The notes beneath the pieces are model-generated. The model had not been told where the DNA came from, did not search any database, and saw only the letters and a program-made list of their open reading frames with translations. A DNA stretch of 64,000 nucleotides from an uncultured Bacteroidales bacterium (GTDB taxonomy: Bacteria; Bacteroidota; Bacteroidia; Bacteroidales; Lentimicrobiaceae): assembly GCA_937894795.1 (NCBI GenBank), contig CALCQV010000101.1, positions 1 to 64,000 on the forward strand, in the 5' to 3' direction. Position 1 is the first letter of the stretch. Every line of letters begins with the position of its first letter. The position numbers were made by a program, and so were the translations under genes. Positions 1 to 9,007 of the stretch are shown one piece after another.

Positions 1-61
1 ACGCGGAACAAGTTTTAACGCTGAACGCGTTTCAGTTCTTTGACATCTTGAAATTTAATGC

Positions 62-85
62 CCTGAGTGTTGTGAAATACTCAGG
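62..85. other. Short inverted repeat at the 3' end of the M20 peptidase gene
   Basis: CCTGAGT (62-68) pairs with ACTCAGG (79-85) and the right arm contains the stop codon of the minus-strand peptidase gene. No T tract follows on the minus strand, so it would be a weak terminator at best. The other bases before position 81 hold nothing I can identify. Confidence 0.3.
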
Positions 86-1472
86 CTAGCTTCTCCGACT
101 CACTACTCAGTGGTTTGGTAAAGTATTGGTAAAACCATGGAATTGTTTCCATCCCTTTGTAGAAGTTAAACAACGGGAAATTCTCATTGGGTGAATGGAT
201 GGCATCTGATTCCAGTCCGAAGCCCATAAGGATTGATTTTATTCCCAGTACTTTCTCAAAGGTGGAGATGATGGGGATACTGCCGCCACTGCGGAAGGGG
301 ATAGGCTTTTTACCGAATGTTTTCTCATAAGCCTTGCTGGCAGCCTTGTAGGCAACACTGTCAGTTGGAGAAACATATCCCTGACCGCCATGGAGGTTGG
401 TGACTTTAACCCGTACATAGTCGGGGGCGATGCTTTCAAAGTATTGCTGGAATTGTAGTGAGATCTCTTCATGGTCCTGGTTTGGTACCAGTCGCATGGA
501 TACTTTGGCGTAGGCTTTTGATGGCAGTACGGTTTTAGACCCCTCACCGGTATAACCGCCCCAGATGCCGCATAGGTCGAGGGTTGGACGGATGCCGGTA
601 CGTTCAATGGTGGAATAGCCATCTTCACCGTGGACTTCCTTTATGTCGATTGCTTTTTTATAGTCGTCAAGGTTAAAAGGGGCCTTTGCCATTTCAGCGC
701 GTTCTTCGGCGGTGAGATTCAGCACCTTGTCATAGAAGCCCGGAATGGTAATTCTATTGTGCTCGTCAGTGAGGGAGGCAATCATTTTAGCCAGCACATT
801 GATGGGGTTAGCCACCGCACCACCGAAGAGGCCGGAATGAAGATCACGGTTCGGACCGGTAACTTCCACTTCCAGGTAGGCTAATCCGCGGAGGCCAACG
901 GTGATGCTGGGGATATCCTGGGCTATCATGCCGGTATCGGAAACCAGTATAATATCAGCTTTCAGCATTTCCTTATGATCCTTGCAGAACTGCTCCAGGT
1001 TGGGGGAGCCTATTTCTTCTTCGCCTTCAATCATGAATTTAACATTGCAGGGTAGTTCACCGGTAGCAACCATGGCTTCAAAAGCCTTGGCGTGCATAAA
1101 GCTCTGGCCTTTATCGTCATCAGCACCTCGGGCATAGATTTTCTCATCCCTGATCTCCGGTTCAAAAGGAGGCGATTTCCACAGATCAAGGGGATCAACA
1201 GGCATCACATCATAGTGTGCGTAAACAAGTACTGTTGGTTTAGAGGGATCTATGATTTTTTCACCGTATACCACAGGATTACCGGCAGTGGGAATGATTT
1301 CTGCCTTGTTGGCACCTGCTTTCAGAATGGTTTGTTTCCAGTATTCGGCAGCCCTGACCATTTCAGGTTTATGATCGGCTATGGAACTGATGGAAGGGAT
1401 ACGAATCAACCCGAAAAGTTCGTCTAAAAAGCGTTGTTTGTTTGCCTGGATGTAGGCTGTAGATTTTTCCAT
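81..1472 (-). CDS. M20-family dipeptidase / metallopeptidase
   Basis: This 463-residue protein is a cytosolic zinc peptidase of the M20 (ArgE/DapE/CPG2) family, in the group annotated as dipeptidases. A first metal-ligand motif of the type YAHYDVMP lies near residue 85, followed by an ARGADDDKG segment near 115 and the catalytic EGEEEIGS near 150. A dimerisation (lid) domain sits in the middle (LRGLAYLEVEV onward) and the late HSPNENF motif near 430 supplies another ligand. The length is normal for the family and no signal peptide is present, so it should act on peptides in the cytoplasm. The ATG start fits the family N-terminus. It stands alone; its promoter was not recognised. Substrate is inferred only at family level. 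Confidence 0.9.
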   Translation of the reverse strand: MEKSTAYIQANKQRFLDELFGLIRIPSISSIADHKPEMVRAAEYWKQTILKAGANKAEIIPTAGNPVVYGEKIIDPSKPTVLVYAHYDVMPVDPLDLWKSPPFEPEIRDEKIYARGADDDKGQSFMHAKAFEAMVATGELPCNVKFMIEGEEEIGSPNLEQFCKDHKEMLKADIILVSDTGMIAQDIPSITVGLRGLAYLEVEVTGPNRDLHSGLFGGAVANPINVLAKMIASLTDEHNRITIPGFYDKVLNLTAEERAEMAKAPFNLDDYKKAIDIKEVHGEDGYSTIERTGIRPTLDLCGIWGGYTGEGSKTVLPSKAYAKVSMRLVPNQDHEEISLQFQQYFESIAPDYVRVKVTNLHGGQGYVSPTDSVAYKAASKAYEKTFGKKPIPFRSGGSIPIISTFEKVLGIKSILMGFGLESDAIHSPNENFPLFNFYKGMETIPWFYQYFTKPLSSESEKLA

Positions 1473-1850
1473 TATTTTAGATTTTTTGATTTATCAGTGA
1501 AAGTGCTAAGATATGAAATAAGTGTGAATCGGGCAGCATCAGACCAACAGGAACTGGAGTTAATATTTGATTGTCTTATTATAGAAGTCATGGATTTAGA
1601 AGTCATGGATCGGATTTTTATAAGCCATGTAATGAGTAATGTACAATTGTTTAAGAGGAGGATATGGTAGTGGCAATAGATTAAACAGTATTTTTTGGCA
1701 TTTTTTTCAGAACTTGGATAATCACTTTGAATTTTATATATATTTGTGTCCGTTGCCGGGAAGAATTTTCAGTTTATCTTTTTTATACTACTGATTATCA
1801 GTTATCGCCGGTGACTGCCACAATAATATTGAATTATAAAAAAGGGAAAT
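1473..1850. other. Intergenic region between divergent genes
   Basis: These 378 bases separate the M20 peptidase (-) from the choice-of-anchor L protein (+). They contain a near-perfect 15-bp tandem duplication (TAGAAGTCATGGAT at 1582-1595 and 1597-1610) and a -7 promoter element near the right end. A 78-codon reading frame crosses the region but has no coding character. I see no RNA gene. Confidence 0.6.
1714..1746 (+). promoter_or_regulatory. Bacteroidota-type promoter for the 1114-residue T9SS protein
   Basis: TATATTTG at 1739-1746 matches the -7 consensus TAnnTTTG. A TTG at 1714-1716 lies 22 bases upstream, slightly farther than the usual 19-21. The predicted leader is about 100 bases. 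Confidence 0.4.
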
Positions 1851-4800
1851 ATGCATTTCATTACGAAAGGGTATCAAAGGGGACTTTTGTTGGGTCAATT
1901 AATGTTATTGTTTGGTTTTCTGATGATCCAAATAAGTTCCTTTGCGCAATTTGGTGGTGATTACACAGTTGATATCAATTATTCACCTGAGCAGTTGGTG
2001 CAGGAAGTACTGATTGGCAATGGCATTGAAACAACAAATATTACCTTGAAAGGAGCCTCAATTTCCAAAGGTAAGTTTTGGGGTGAATCAAATATTGGTA
2101 TTGATGAAGGGGTGATTCTTACATCAGGTGATGCCAGGAAATCAAAAGGCCCGAATAATCAGGGCAATGCCGGTACAGATAATAATACATCGGGCGATGC
2201 TGATTTAAACCAGTTGGGTGGTGGCAATACGCATGATGCCTGTGTTTTGGAGTTTGATTTTGTGCCACAGTCGAATACTGTGGAATTCAGATATGTATTT
2301 GCTTCGGAAGAATATCTGGAGTATGTAGGAAGTATCAATGATGTATTCGGTTTTTTCATCAGTGGCCCTGATATTTACGGCCCATTTTCAAATGAGGCCA
2401 TAAATATTGCAAGGCTACCCGGCTTCCCCGGTGATATTGTCTCCATCAACTCAGTGAATAATGTCACAAATTCACAGTATTATGTTAATAATCCCCAGGG
2501 TTCCAATACCACTATCCAGTATGATGGTTTTACCACAGTATTAACGGCACGTTCGTTTGTAGTACCTTGCCAGACATATCATATCAAACTGGCAATAGCT
2601 GATATGGTTGATGGAATTCTGGATTCAGGAGTTTTTTTGGAAGCCAATAGTTTTACCAGTGTTGGTCTGGGTGCCAGTGTTGGTTTTACCCATACTGAGG
2701 TAGATACTGCCGTTGAAGGCTGTAATAGTGCCAGCGTTAAATTCAAGCTGTTTCAGATAACGCCGGTCGACTATATAATTGATCTAGAAATTACAGGTAC
2801 TGCAGAGAACGGGGTTGATTATCTGAATATACCGAATCAATTGATAATTCCACAGGGCGAAGATAGCGTGGTATTGGTAATAGACCCTATAGAAGATATG
2901 ATGCCGGAGGATTTGACCGAAACGGTAAACCTTATTTACAACTCATCACTATGTGGTACCATTATGGATACGATAACGATGTATATCAAGGATCTGCAGC
3001 CTTTTTCGAGTTATGCATCGCCTGGAATGACCATTAATTGTGAAGATACTATTACGCTAAGAGCCTCAGGTGATGGAGGGCAGGTCCCATATTACTATAA
3101 CTGGAGTACCGGGGAAACAACCGATACCATTGTGGTGAGTCCGCCTAATCCGATAGTATACACGGTTCAGATATCAGATGTGTGCGGGCAAAGTGAAACA
3201 CAGACTATAAGCATAAATGTAGTTGGGCCGGATGCGGTGGCCAGTGATGATGTGAGTTTGTGTATTGGCAATTCCACGCCACTTACCGTGGATGGAGGTA
3301 CCAGCTGGCTTTGGGAGGCTGATCCACCTGATGCCTCACTTGCAGGACAGGAGACATTGCAGAATATTATAGTTACTCCTACCGTCACTACGGATTATAC
3401 CATTACAGTGTTTGATGAATGCGGAAACCAGGATGTGGATTATGTTACTGTTTCAGTAGGGGAACTGACCGCTGATGCCGGTGATGATGTTACCATCTGT
3501 ACTGACCAGTCGACCACTCTTACGGCTGGTCCATCAGGTAATCTTACCTATACGGAGAACGGTGTTCCTTATGGTACCGGACAAACTATTACTGTTGCGC
3601 CGACAGCTGATGCGACCTATTGTGTAACGGTGACTGATAACCTATGTACCACGCTTATAAGCACTGACTGCATTGAAGTGTTCGTTACTGACATGACCGT
3701 GAGTGCAACTTCCGATGTTAGCGAAATATGTATAGGTGAACCTGTGGAGCTAACTGCATCAAACAATCCATCAAGCGGAAGCGGCACCTATACATGGAGT
3801 GATGGAACAAATACCTACAGCGGACAGACCGTAACGGTATATCCTGATATTACCAGCAACTATACTGTAACCATTGATGATGGGTGTGTGAAAGAAAGTT
3901 TACCGGTGTCTGTTACAGTGCATCAACTGCCTGTTGTTACTGCCACTGCGGCAGTCTCCTCCATTTGTCCTGATGAGTTTGTTACCCTTACTGCCGGTGG
4001 CGCTATGAGCTATAGTTGGATTGCAAGTCCTTCCGACCCTACACTTACAGGCCAGGAAATGCTTGATGCACCAAACGTTTCACCGGTTTCAAACACCATA
4101 TATACGGTTACTGGCACCGATATTAACGGTTGTGTGAACACCGATGATATCAGTATAACAGTAAAGCCAAGGATGTATGCTGACTTTGAGGTTCCGGCAG
4201 CAGTATGCGAAGGTGATAATATTACCATCAATTATACAGGCAACGGGAATTCAGCAGCTACCTATGACTGGAGTTTCGATGGAGGTAACACGATACCGGG
4301 CACCGGACAAGGTCCGCATCAAATAAGCTGGGGCACTATGGGTACCAAGACCATCACACTTATCGTAACCCAAAACTCATGTGTGAGTGAACAGGTTACC
4401 CAAACAGTAGAGGTTAATCCTACGCCTGTGGCCGACTTCAGTCAGGGAATCACAAAAGGATGTGTTCCGCTTACGGTAGACTTTTCCAATGAATCAACCA
4501 ATACCACGCCTGATGCGACTTACCTGTGGGATTTAGGTTCTGCAGGGAGTGTTACTGATGCCTCACATTCTTTTGAATTCACTCAACCCGGCACCTACGA
4601 TGTTAGTTTAACAGTATCCAATCCAGGTTGCAGTGATCAGATGACAGTTCCACTATTGGTAGAGGCATGGCCTGTATCTGTGGCTGAATTTACAGCAGAT
4701 CCCCTTAAGGTGAGCTTGAAAAATCCGGTAATTACATTCAACAGCACTACACCTGCCGGTAATCTTACTTATGAATGGCTTACAGGTGACGGTAACACCT

Positions 4801-5195
4801 ATACGGTACCCGATTTTACACACACATACGTTGATTCAGGAGTATATAAGGTTGTTATGACCATTGTGAATGAATATGGATGTCAGGACAGCACATCGCA
4901 GATGATTACCATTACCCCGAAGTATATGATCAAAGTGCCCACTGCCTTCACCCCGAACAATGACGGAAGAAACGATGAGTTCAGGATCATAGGCAATGGA
5001 GTTCAGAAATTCAGGATTACCATCTATAACCGCTGGGGATCACTGATATTTGAATCAAGCGATATCAACCGGAGTTGGGATGGGAAGATAAATGGACAAC
5101 TGGCACTCCCGGGAACCTATGTATACCATACATACTTCATGGATGATAACAATGAAGTGAGTGAGCAAACCGGAAGTTTCACGCTAATCAAGTAA
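1851..5195 (+). CDS. Choice-of-anchor L / PKD protein with T9SS type B sorting domain
   Basis: This is a 1114-residue secreted, surface-attached protein. A signal peptide ends at about SSFA-Q (residue 33). Residues ~45-270 form a choice-of-anchor L domain (GVILTSGDA early, FRYVFASEEYLEY in the middle). A Calx-beta-like segment follows (~275-375), then a series of Ig-like repeats (~385-770) and PKD-type domains (~780-1025; WSFDGG and YLWDLGSAG motifs). The last ~85 residues are the CHU_C-type gliding-motility-associated domain (VPTAFTPNNDGRNDEF, IYNRWGS, WDGKING), which directs export through T9SS. Known family members are adhesins or matrix proteins; no catalytic domain is visible. The role in adhesion is inference. 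It is monocistronic and followed by a terminator. Confidence 0.88.
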   Translation: MHFITKGYQRGLLLGQLMLLFGFLMIQISSFAQFGGDYTVDINYSPEQLVQEVLIGNGIETTNITLKGASISKGKFWGESNIGIDEGVILTSGDARKSKGPNNQGNAGTDNNTSGDADLNQLGGGNTHDACVLEFDFVPQSNTVEFRYVFASEEYLEYVGSINDVFGFFISGPDIYGPFSNEAINIARLPGFPGDIVSINSVNNVTNSQYYVNNPQGSNTTIQYDGFTTVLTARSFVVPCQTYHIKLAIADMVDGILDSGVFLEANSFTSVGLGASVGFTHTEVDTAVEGCNSASVKFKLFQITPVDYIIDLEITGTAENGVDYLNIPNQLIIPQGEDSVVLVIDPIEDMMPEDLTETVNLIYNSSLCGTIMDTITMYIKDLQPFSSYASPGMTINCEDTITLRASGDGGQVPYYYNWSTGETTDTIVVSPPNPIVYTVQISDVCGQSETQTISINVVGPDAVASDDVSLCIGNSTPLTVDGGTSWLWEADPPDASLAGQETLQNIIVTPTVTTDYTITVFDECGNQDVDYVTVSVGELTADAGDDVTICTDQSTTLTAGPSGNLTYTENGVPYGTGQTITVAPTADATYCVTVTDNLCTTLISTDCIEVFVTDMTVSATSDVSEICIGEPVELTASNNPSSGSGTYTWSDGTNTYSGQTVTVYPDITSNYTVTIDDGCVKESLPVSVTVHQLPVVTATAAVSSICPDEFVTLTAGGAMSYSWIASPSDPTLTGQEMLDAPNVSPVSNTIYTVTGTDINGCVNTDDISITVKPRMYADFEVPAAVCEGDNITINYTGNGNSAATYDWSFDGGNTIPGTGQGPHQISWGTMGTKTITLIVTQNSCVSEQVTQTVEVNPTPVADFSQGITKGCVPLTVDFSNESTNTTPDATYLWDLGSAGSVTDASHSFEFTQPGTYDVSLTVSNPGCSDQMTVPLLVEAWPVSVAEFTADPLKVSLKNPVITFNSTTPAGNLTYEWLTGDGNTYTVPDFTHTYVDSGVYKVVMTIVNEYGCQDSTSQMITITPKYMIKVPTAFTPNNDGRNDEFRIIGNGVQKFRITIYNRWGSLIFESSDINRSWDGKINGQLALPGTYVYHTYFMDDNNEVSEQTGSFTLIK

Positions 5196-5248
5196 GAAAC
5201 ATTAAATAATAAAGCTGAAGTAATTCAGGTATAACCATTCGATTTTCA

Positions 5249-5256
5249 TAATTTTG
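5249..5256 (+). promoter_or_regulatory. -7 promoter element of gap
   Basis: TAATTTTG matches TAnnTTTG and directly abuts the upstream terminator hairpin. Transcription would start near 5262-5264, inside the hairpin, so the gap transcript would lack an intact left arm. No clear -33 TTG is seen. Confidence 0.45.
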
Positions 5257-5284
5257 TGCCGCCAAACGTAGCGGCACATTTTTT
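5256..5284 (+). terminator. Intrinsic terminator between the T9SS gene and gap
   Basis: GTGCCGC (5256-5262) pairs perfectly with GCGGCAC (5271-5277) across an 8-base loop, followed by six T residues at 5279-5284. It sits about 60 bases after the upstream stop codon and ends one base before the gap ATG. Confidence 0.75.
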
Positions 5285-6304
5285 ATGAAGACAATCAGGA
5301 TAGCCATTAATGGCTTCGGGAGAATAGGACGTATTACCTTACGTGCACTGCTAAAAAAGAGCAATATTGAAATTGTTGCCATCAATGATCTGACAGATCC
5401 GCAAACCCTTTGCCATTTGCTTAAATATGATTCCGTACACGGAAATTTCCCCGGTGAAGTAACAGCAGGCGAGGATTACCTAATTGTAAACGGGAAGAAA
5501 ATAGTTATTTTTAATGATCCACTTCCCGGTGGAATAAACTGGGGAGCCATGGATATTGATTTGGTGATTGAATCAACAGGCAGGTTTACTGATAAGGCTT
5601 CGGCCATGAAACATATTGCCGCGGGTGCGAAGAAGGTTATTATTTCGGCTCCTGCAAAGGATGAACAGCAGGATGTGAAGTATCTGGTATTAGGTATCAA
5701 TGATAACATTCTGCAACCCGAAGATAATATTGTTTCGAACTCTTCATGCACTACCAACTGTGTTGCACCCATGATAAAAGTACTGGATGATTTGTGGGGT
5801 ATTGAAGAAGGGTTCATTACCACTGTGCACTCTTACACACGTGATCAGAATCTGATAGATGCACCTCATGCTGATCTGCGTAGGGCCAGGGCTGCAGCCT
5901 ACAGTATTATACCAACAACTACAGGTGCTGCAAAAGCTGCCACCCGTATATTCCCACACCTGAAAAATAACCTTGGAGGTGCCGGTATCAGGGTTCCTGT
6001 GCCAAACGGGTCATTGACGGACCTTACCTGCACGGTAAGGAAATCAACCTCAATTGAAGAGATCAACCGGGCTTTTAAAGAAGCTGCTGATGGTTACCTC
6101 AAGGGAATTATGCAGTATACTACTGACCCTATTGTTTCCATTGATATTATCGGTAATCCACATTCGGCAATTTTTGATGCAGGGCTTACCTCAGTACTTG
6201 GTGACAGGAACAACCTGGTAAAAGTGGTAGCCTGGTATGACAACGAAGCCGGCTATGCACACAGACTTGCTGATCTGATACAGATGATGGGATCCATGCT
6301 CTGA
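5285..6304 (+). CDS. gap: Type I glyceraldehyde-3-phosphate dehydrogenase
   Basis: This 339-residue cytosolic enzyme converts glyceraldehyde 3-phosphate, NAD+ and phosphate to 1,3-bisphosphoglycerate in glycolysis. The N-terminal Rossmann motif INGFGRIGR is present. The catalytic Cys155 lies in SNSSCTTNC; the usual ASCTTN is SSCTTN here. The TVHSYT segment carries the catalytic histidine and the C-terminal VAWYDNEAGYA motif is intact. Length is normal. The ATG directly follows the T tract of the upstream terminator. It converges on ppk1 with only three bases between the stop codons, so no separate terminator exists between them. Confidence 0.97.
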   Translation: MKTIRIAINGFGRIGRITLRALLKKSNIEIVAINDLTDPQTLCHLLKYDSVHGNFPGEVTAGEDYLIVNGKKIVIFNDPLPGGINWGAMDIDLVIESTGRFTDKASAMKHIAAGAKKVIISAPAKDEQQDVKYLVLGINDNILQPEDNIVSNSSCTTNCVAPMIKVLDDLWGIEEGFITTVHSYTRDQNLIDAPHADLRRARAAAYSIIPTTTGAAKAATRIFPHLKNNLGGAGIRVPVPNGSLTDLTCTVRKSTSIEEINRAFKEAADGYLKGIMQYTTDPIVSIDIIGNPHSAIFDAGLTSVLGDRNNLVKVVAWYDNEAGYAHRLADLIQMMGSML

Positions 6305-6307
6305 TAC

Positions 6308-8383
6308 TTACTTGAAATATTTGTAGATTTCAACCTGCGACCGTACTACAGGCAGTTTGCCTGATACATATTCGTTTGAAGGATCATGATTTACGAGTCG
6401 TGCTTTTGTATTGTCCTTCAACTGAATCATCATCATAGTATGGAGTTCCTTCTGCAGATTCTTGTCGTAAACCGGACAAGCCACTTCAATGCGGGCATCC
6501 AGATTCCGTATCATCCAGTCGGCTGATGAGATATAATAAAGCGGTTTTCCACCGTTGGCAAAGATGAGTACGCGGGAGTGTTCCAGGAAACGATCCACAA
6601 TACTTATTACACGTATGTTATCACTCACACCCGGAATTCCGGGCACTATGGCGCAGGTGCTGCGGCAGATGATGCTGATTTTAACGCCTTCGCGACTGGC
6701 CTGATATAATTTCTTAACCAGCCGTTCATCTGAAAGGTTGTTCAGCTTAATGATACACCATGCATCCTGGCCTTTTTTGACATTGCGTATTTCAGCATTG
6801 AGTAGCTTGATAAAATAATCACGCATGTGAAAGGGTGATACCACCAGATGCTTGAATTTGAGTGGAGTGAACTTGCTTTCAAAAAGATGAAATACCTTAT
6901 TCACTTCCTCGGTTATCTCTTGCCGGCAAGTCAGCAGACTATCGTCGGCATAAGTAGATGCTGTTTGTTCATTAAAGTTACCAGTACCAATATTGGCGTA
7001 GTAAACATTGGCATTGTCTTCTTTACGGCGGATAAGCAGGAGTTTACTGTGAACCTTGAAACCGGGGGTGCCCTGGATAAGTTTCACCCCTTCTTCCTGC
7101 AACTTCTCAGCCCAGGAGATGTTGGCTTCCTCGTCAAAGCGGGCCTGCAACTCTACAAATACGGTTACGGCCTTTCCATTGCGTGACGCATTGATCAGGG
7201 CATTGATCACATTTGAATTCTTTGCTACCCGGTAGAGAGTCATCTTTATTGCCCTGACTTGAGGATCAATGGAGGCTTCGCGCAACAGGTCGATGATGAA
7301 ACTGAACGACTGGTAGGGAGTATGGAGCATCATATCACGATGTTTCAACAAGTTGAAGATGCTGCTGTTTTTAACCAGTCCTTTCTGTTGCAGGGCGGGC
7401 ATGGGTGTATACTGAAGTTCAGGGCGTTTCGCAGCAGGGAAGGAGATAAAATCCTTGAAATTATGATACCGGCCACCTTGTATGATTGTATCATGGGGAG
7501 TTATACCCAATTTCTCCTTCAGCATTTTGAGCATGGAAGCAGGCATCTCACGGTCGTATACAAACCTCACGGCTGCACCTGTTTTGCGTTGTTTCAAGCT
7601 TTCGACCATAATTTCAAGGAAGCTTTTTGATACATCATTGTCAATATCCATCTCAGCATCGCGTGTGAACTTGAATGTGAAAGCTTCGTAATCATTAAAG
7701 CCAAATACTGCAAAGATCTCTTCCAGGCAATAGCGAATTACATCATCAAGCATTATGATGTTTATTTCAGGGGCTTTTACGCCTGATATGTCTTGTTTTA
7801 CATCTTCATCATTGGGGAGTATGAGGAATCGCGCTAAAGGGCCAACGGGTATACGCACTACAGCATATCTGTCCTTTGACGGTTGGGCTGACCGGTGCAA
7901 TATTACCGCAAGATAGATGGACTTGTCAACCAGTGAGCTCAGCTTTAAGTTGTTGAGCAGAATTGGAAACAACTGTGATCGCACATGTTCATTAAAATAA
8001 GCATGGATAAAAGCACCTTGTGCAGGAGTGATTTGTTTCTCATTCAATAAGTGTAATCCTTCATTCGATAATTGTTGAATGATTTGATCATAAATGCGGG
8101 CAAACTCCTTTTGTTGCTTTTTATCAATACGGGTAATTTCTTTCAGAATCTTCTTAGGATTTTTTATAGTAACTGGGGCATTTCCTGCCTTCAGGTCGTT
8201 CATACGGTTTAATGTAGCAACGCGAACACGATAGAACTCATCCAGATTACTGGAGAAAATACCAAGAAATTTCAACCGCTCAATCAAGGGATTTGATTCA
8301 TCGGCCGCTTCCTGCAACACCCGGCCATTGAACTCCAGCCAGCTTATTTCACGTTCCACCAAAGGGGTCAATTCCAATTTCAT
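6308..8383 (-). CDS. ppk1: Polyphosphate kinase 1
   Basis: This 691-residue enzyme reversibly transfers the gamma phosphate of ATP onto inorganic polyphosphate. The full PPK1 architecture is present: an N-terminal helical domain beginning REISWLEFNGRVLQEA, a middle domain, and two phospholipase-D-like C-terminal domains. The autophosphorylated histidine corresponds to His445 in KVHSKLLLI; a second conserved histidine is His602 in EHSRVLIF. Length is typical. The gene starts 22 bases after the SixA-like phosphatase stop and is probably cotranscribed with it. Its 3' end nearly touches that of gap on the other strand. Confidence 0.96.
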   Translation of the reverse strand: MKLELTPLVEREISWLEFNGRVLQEAADESNPLIERLKFLGIFSSNLDEFYRVRVATLNRMNDLKAGNAPVTIKNPKKILKEITRIDKKQQKEFARIYDQIIQQLSNEGLHLLNEKQITPAQGAFIHAYFNEHVRSQLFPILLNNLKLSSLVDKSIYLAVILHRSAQPSKDRYAVVRIPVGPLARFLILPNDEDVKQDISGVKAPEINIIMLDDVIRYCLEEIFAVFGFNDYEAFTFKFTRDAEMDIDNDVSKSFLEIMVESLKQRKTGAAVRFVYDREMPASMLKMLKEKLGITPHDTIIQGGRYHNFKDFISFPAAKRPELQYTPMPALQQKGLVKNSSIFNLLKHRDMMLHTPYQSFSFIIDLLREASIDPQVRAIKMTLYRVAKNSNVINALINASRNGKAVTVFVELQARFDEEANISWAEKLQEEGVKLIQGTPGFKVHSKLLLIRRKEDNANVYYANIGTGNFNEQTASTYADDSLLTCRQEITEEVNKVFHLFESKFTPLKFKHLVVSPFHMRDYFIKLLNAEIRNVKKGQDAWCIIKLNNLSDERLVKKLYQASREGVKISIICRSTCAIVPGIPGVSDNIRVISIVDRFLEHSRVLIFANGGKPLYYISSADWMIRNLDARIEVACPVYDKNLQKELHTMMMIQLKDNTKARLVNHDPSNEYVSGKLPVVRSQVEIYKYFK

Positions 8384-8405
8384 AATAGATTGTTCAGTAA
8401 TAGAG

Positions 8406-8897
8406 TTATTTCAGGTCTTTGGGTTGAAGAAAAAAATCAACTACCGGCCTCACGCCGAACAGGTTAATCCATTTATCCATTGTAAAGGTAAGAGAGATCA
8501 AACCTGCGGTAGGCAGATCATCACTTATTCCGGCAAGATCGGCAGCAAATTGAGAAATACCTGGATTATGACTTACAATTAATACATGGTCCCACTCATC
8601 GGGAAGGCTATAGATGCAATCTTCAAATGCCGGTATATCGGCTTTGTACAAGTCGTGATAAACTTGAATATCGTCTTTAGCAAGGCTGAAACTTTGAGCT
8701 ATGGCTTCAGCTGTACCGGTAGCTCTAAGTGCCGGACTACTTACAATGTGCCTAATGTTAATTTTCAGGCCTTTCAAATGATCTGCCACTAACCGTGTAG
8801 CTGACACTCCTTCATCAAGAAGCGGACGATGTATATCAGCAATGCCTTGCAGGTAATGGGAGGCTTTGGCATGCCGCATAAGATATAGTGTTTTCAT
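8406..8897 (-). CDS. SixA-like phosphohistidine phosphatase (histidine phosphatase superfamily)
   Basis: This 163-residue protein belongs to the small SixA branch of the histidine phosphatase superfamily. The catalytic RHAK motif puts the nucleophilic histidine at residue 9. A second histidine follows in LIVSHNPG near residue 108 and arginines occur at the expected places. SixA of E. coli removes phosphate from a histidine in a phosphotransfer domain. Here the gene is the first of a two-gene unit with ppk1, whose own catalysis uses a phosphohistidine. A link to polyphosphate or to phosphorelay control is inference only. No promoter matching TAnnTTTG was found upstream. Confidence 0.85.
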   Translation of the reverse strand: MKTLYLMRHAKASHYLQGIADIHRPLLDEGVSATRLVADHLKGLKINIRHIVSSPALRATGTAEAIAQSFSLAKDDIQVYHDLYKADIPAFEDCIYSLPDEWDHVLIVSHNPGISQFAADLAGISDDLPTAGLISLTFTMDKWINLFGVRPVVDFFLQPKDLK

Positions 8898-8982
8898 AAT
8901 GCTTTATCTAATCAACAATAAATATACAAATCTTGTTGATGAAATCAAAAAAATAGAGTGTCATTTTTCAGTATAATTACAG

Positions 8983-8990
8983 TAAATTTG
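8983..8990 (+). promoter_or_regulatory. -7 promoter element of xseA
   Basis: TAAATTTG lies 17 bases before the xseA ATG, predicting a leader of about ten bases. No -33 TTG at the usual spacing. Confidence 0.45.
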
Positions 8991-9007
8991 ATCAATCAAA
9001 CAGAAGT

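Noticed and set aside
1434..1670. 78-codon plus-strand frame
   Set aside because: It begins inside the M20 peptidase gene, has no family resemblance and merely translates the 15-bp duplication.
5256..5284. Riboswitch or attenuator leader for gap
   Set aside because: The hairpin is simple, with no aptamer-like elements, and the likely start site lies inside it; a terminator of the upstream gene is the simpler reading.
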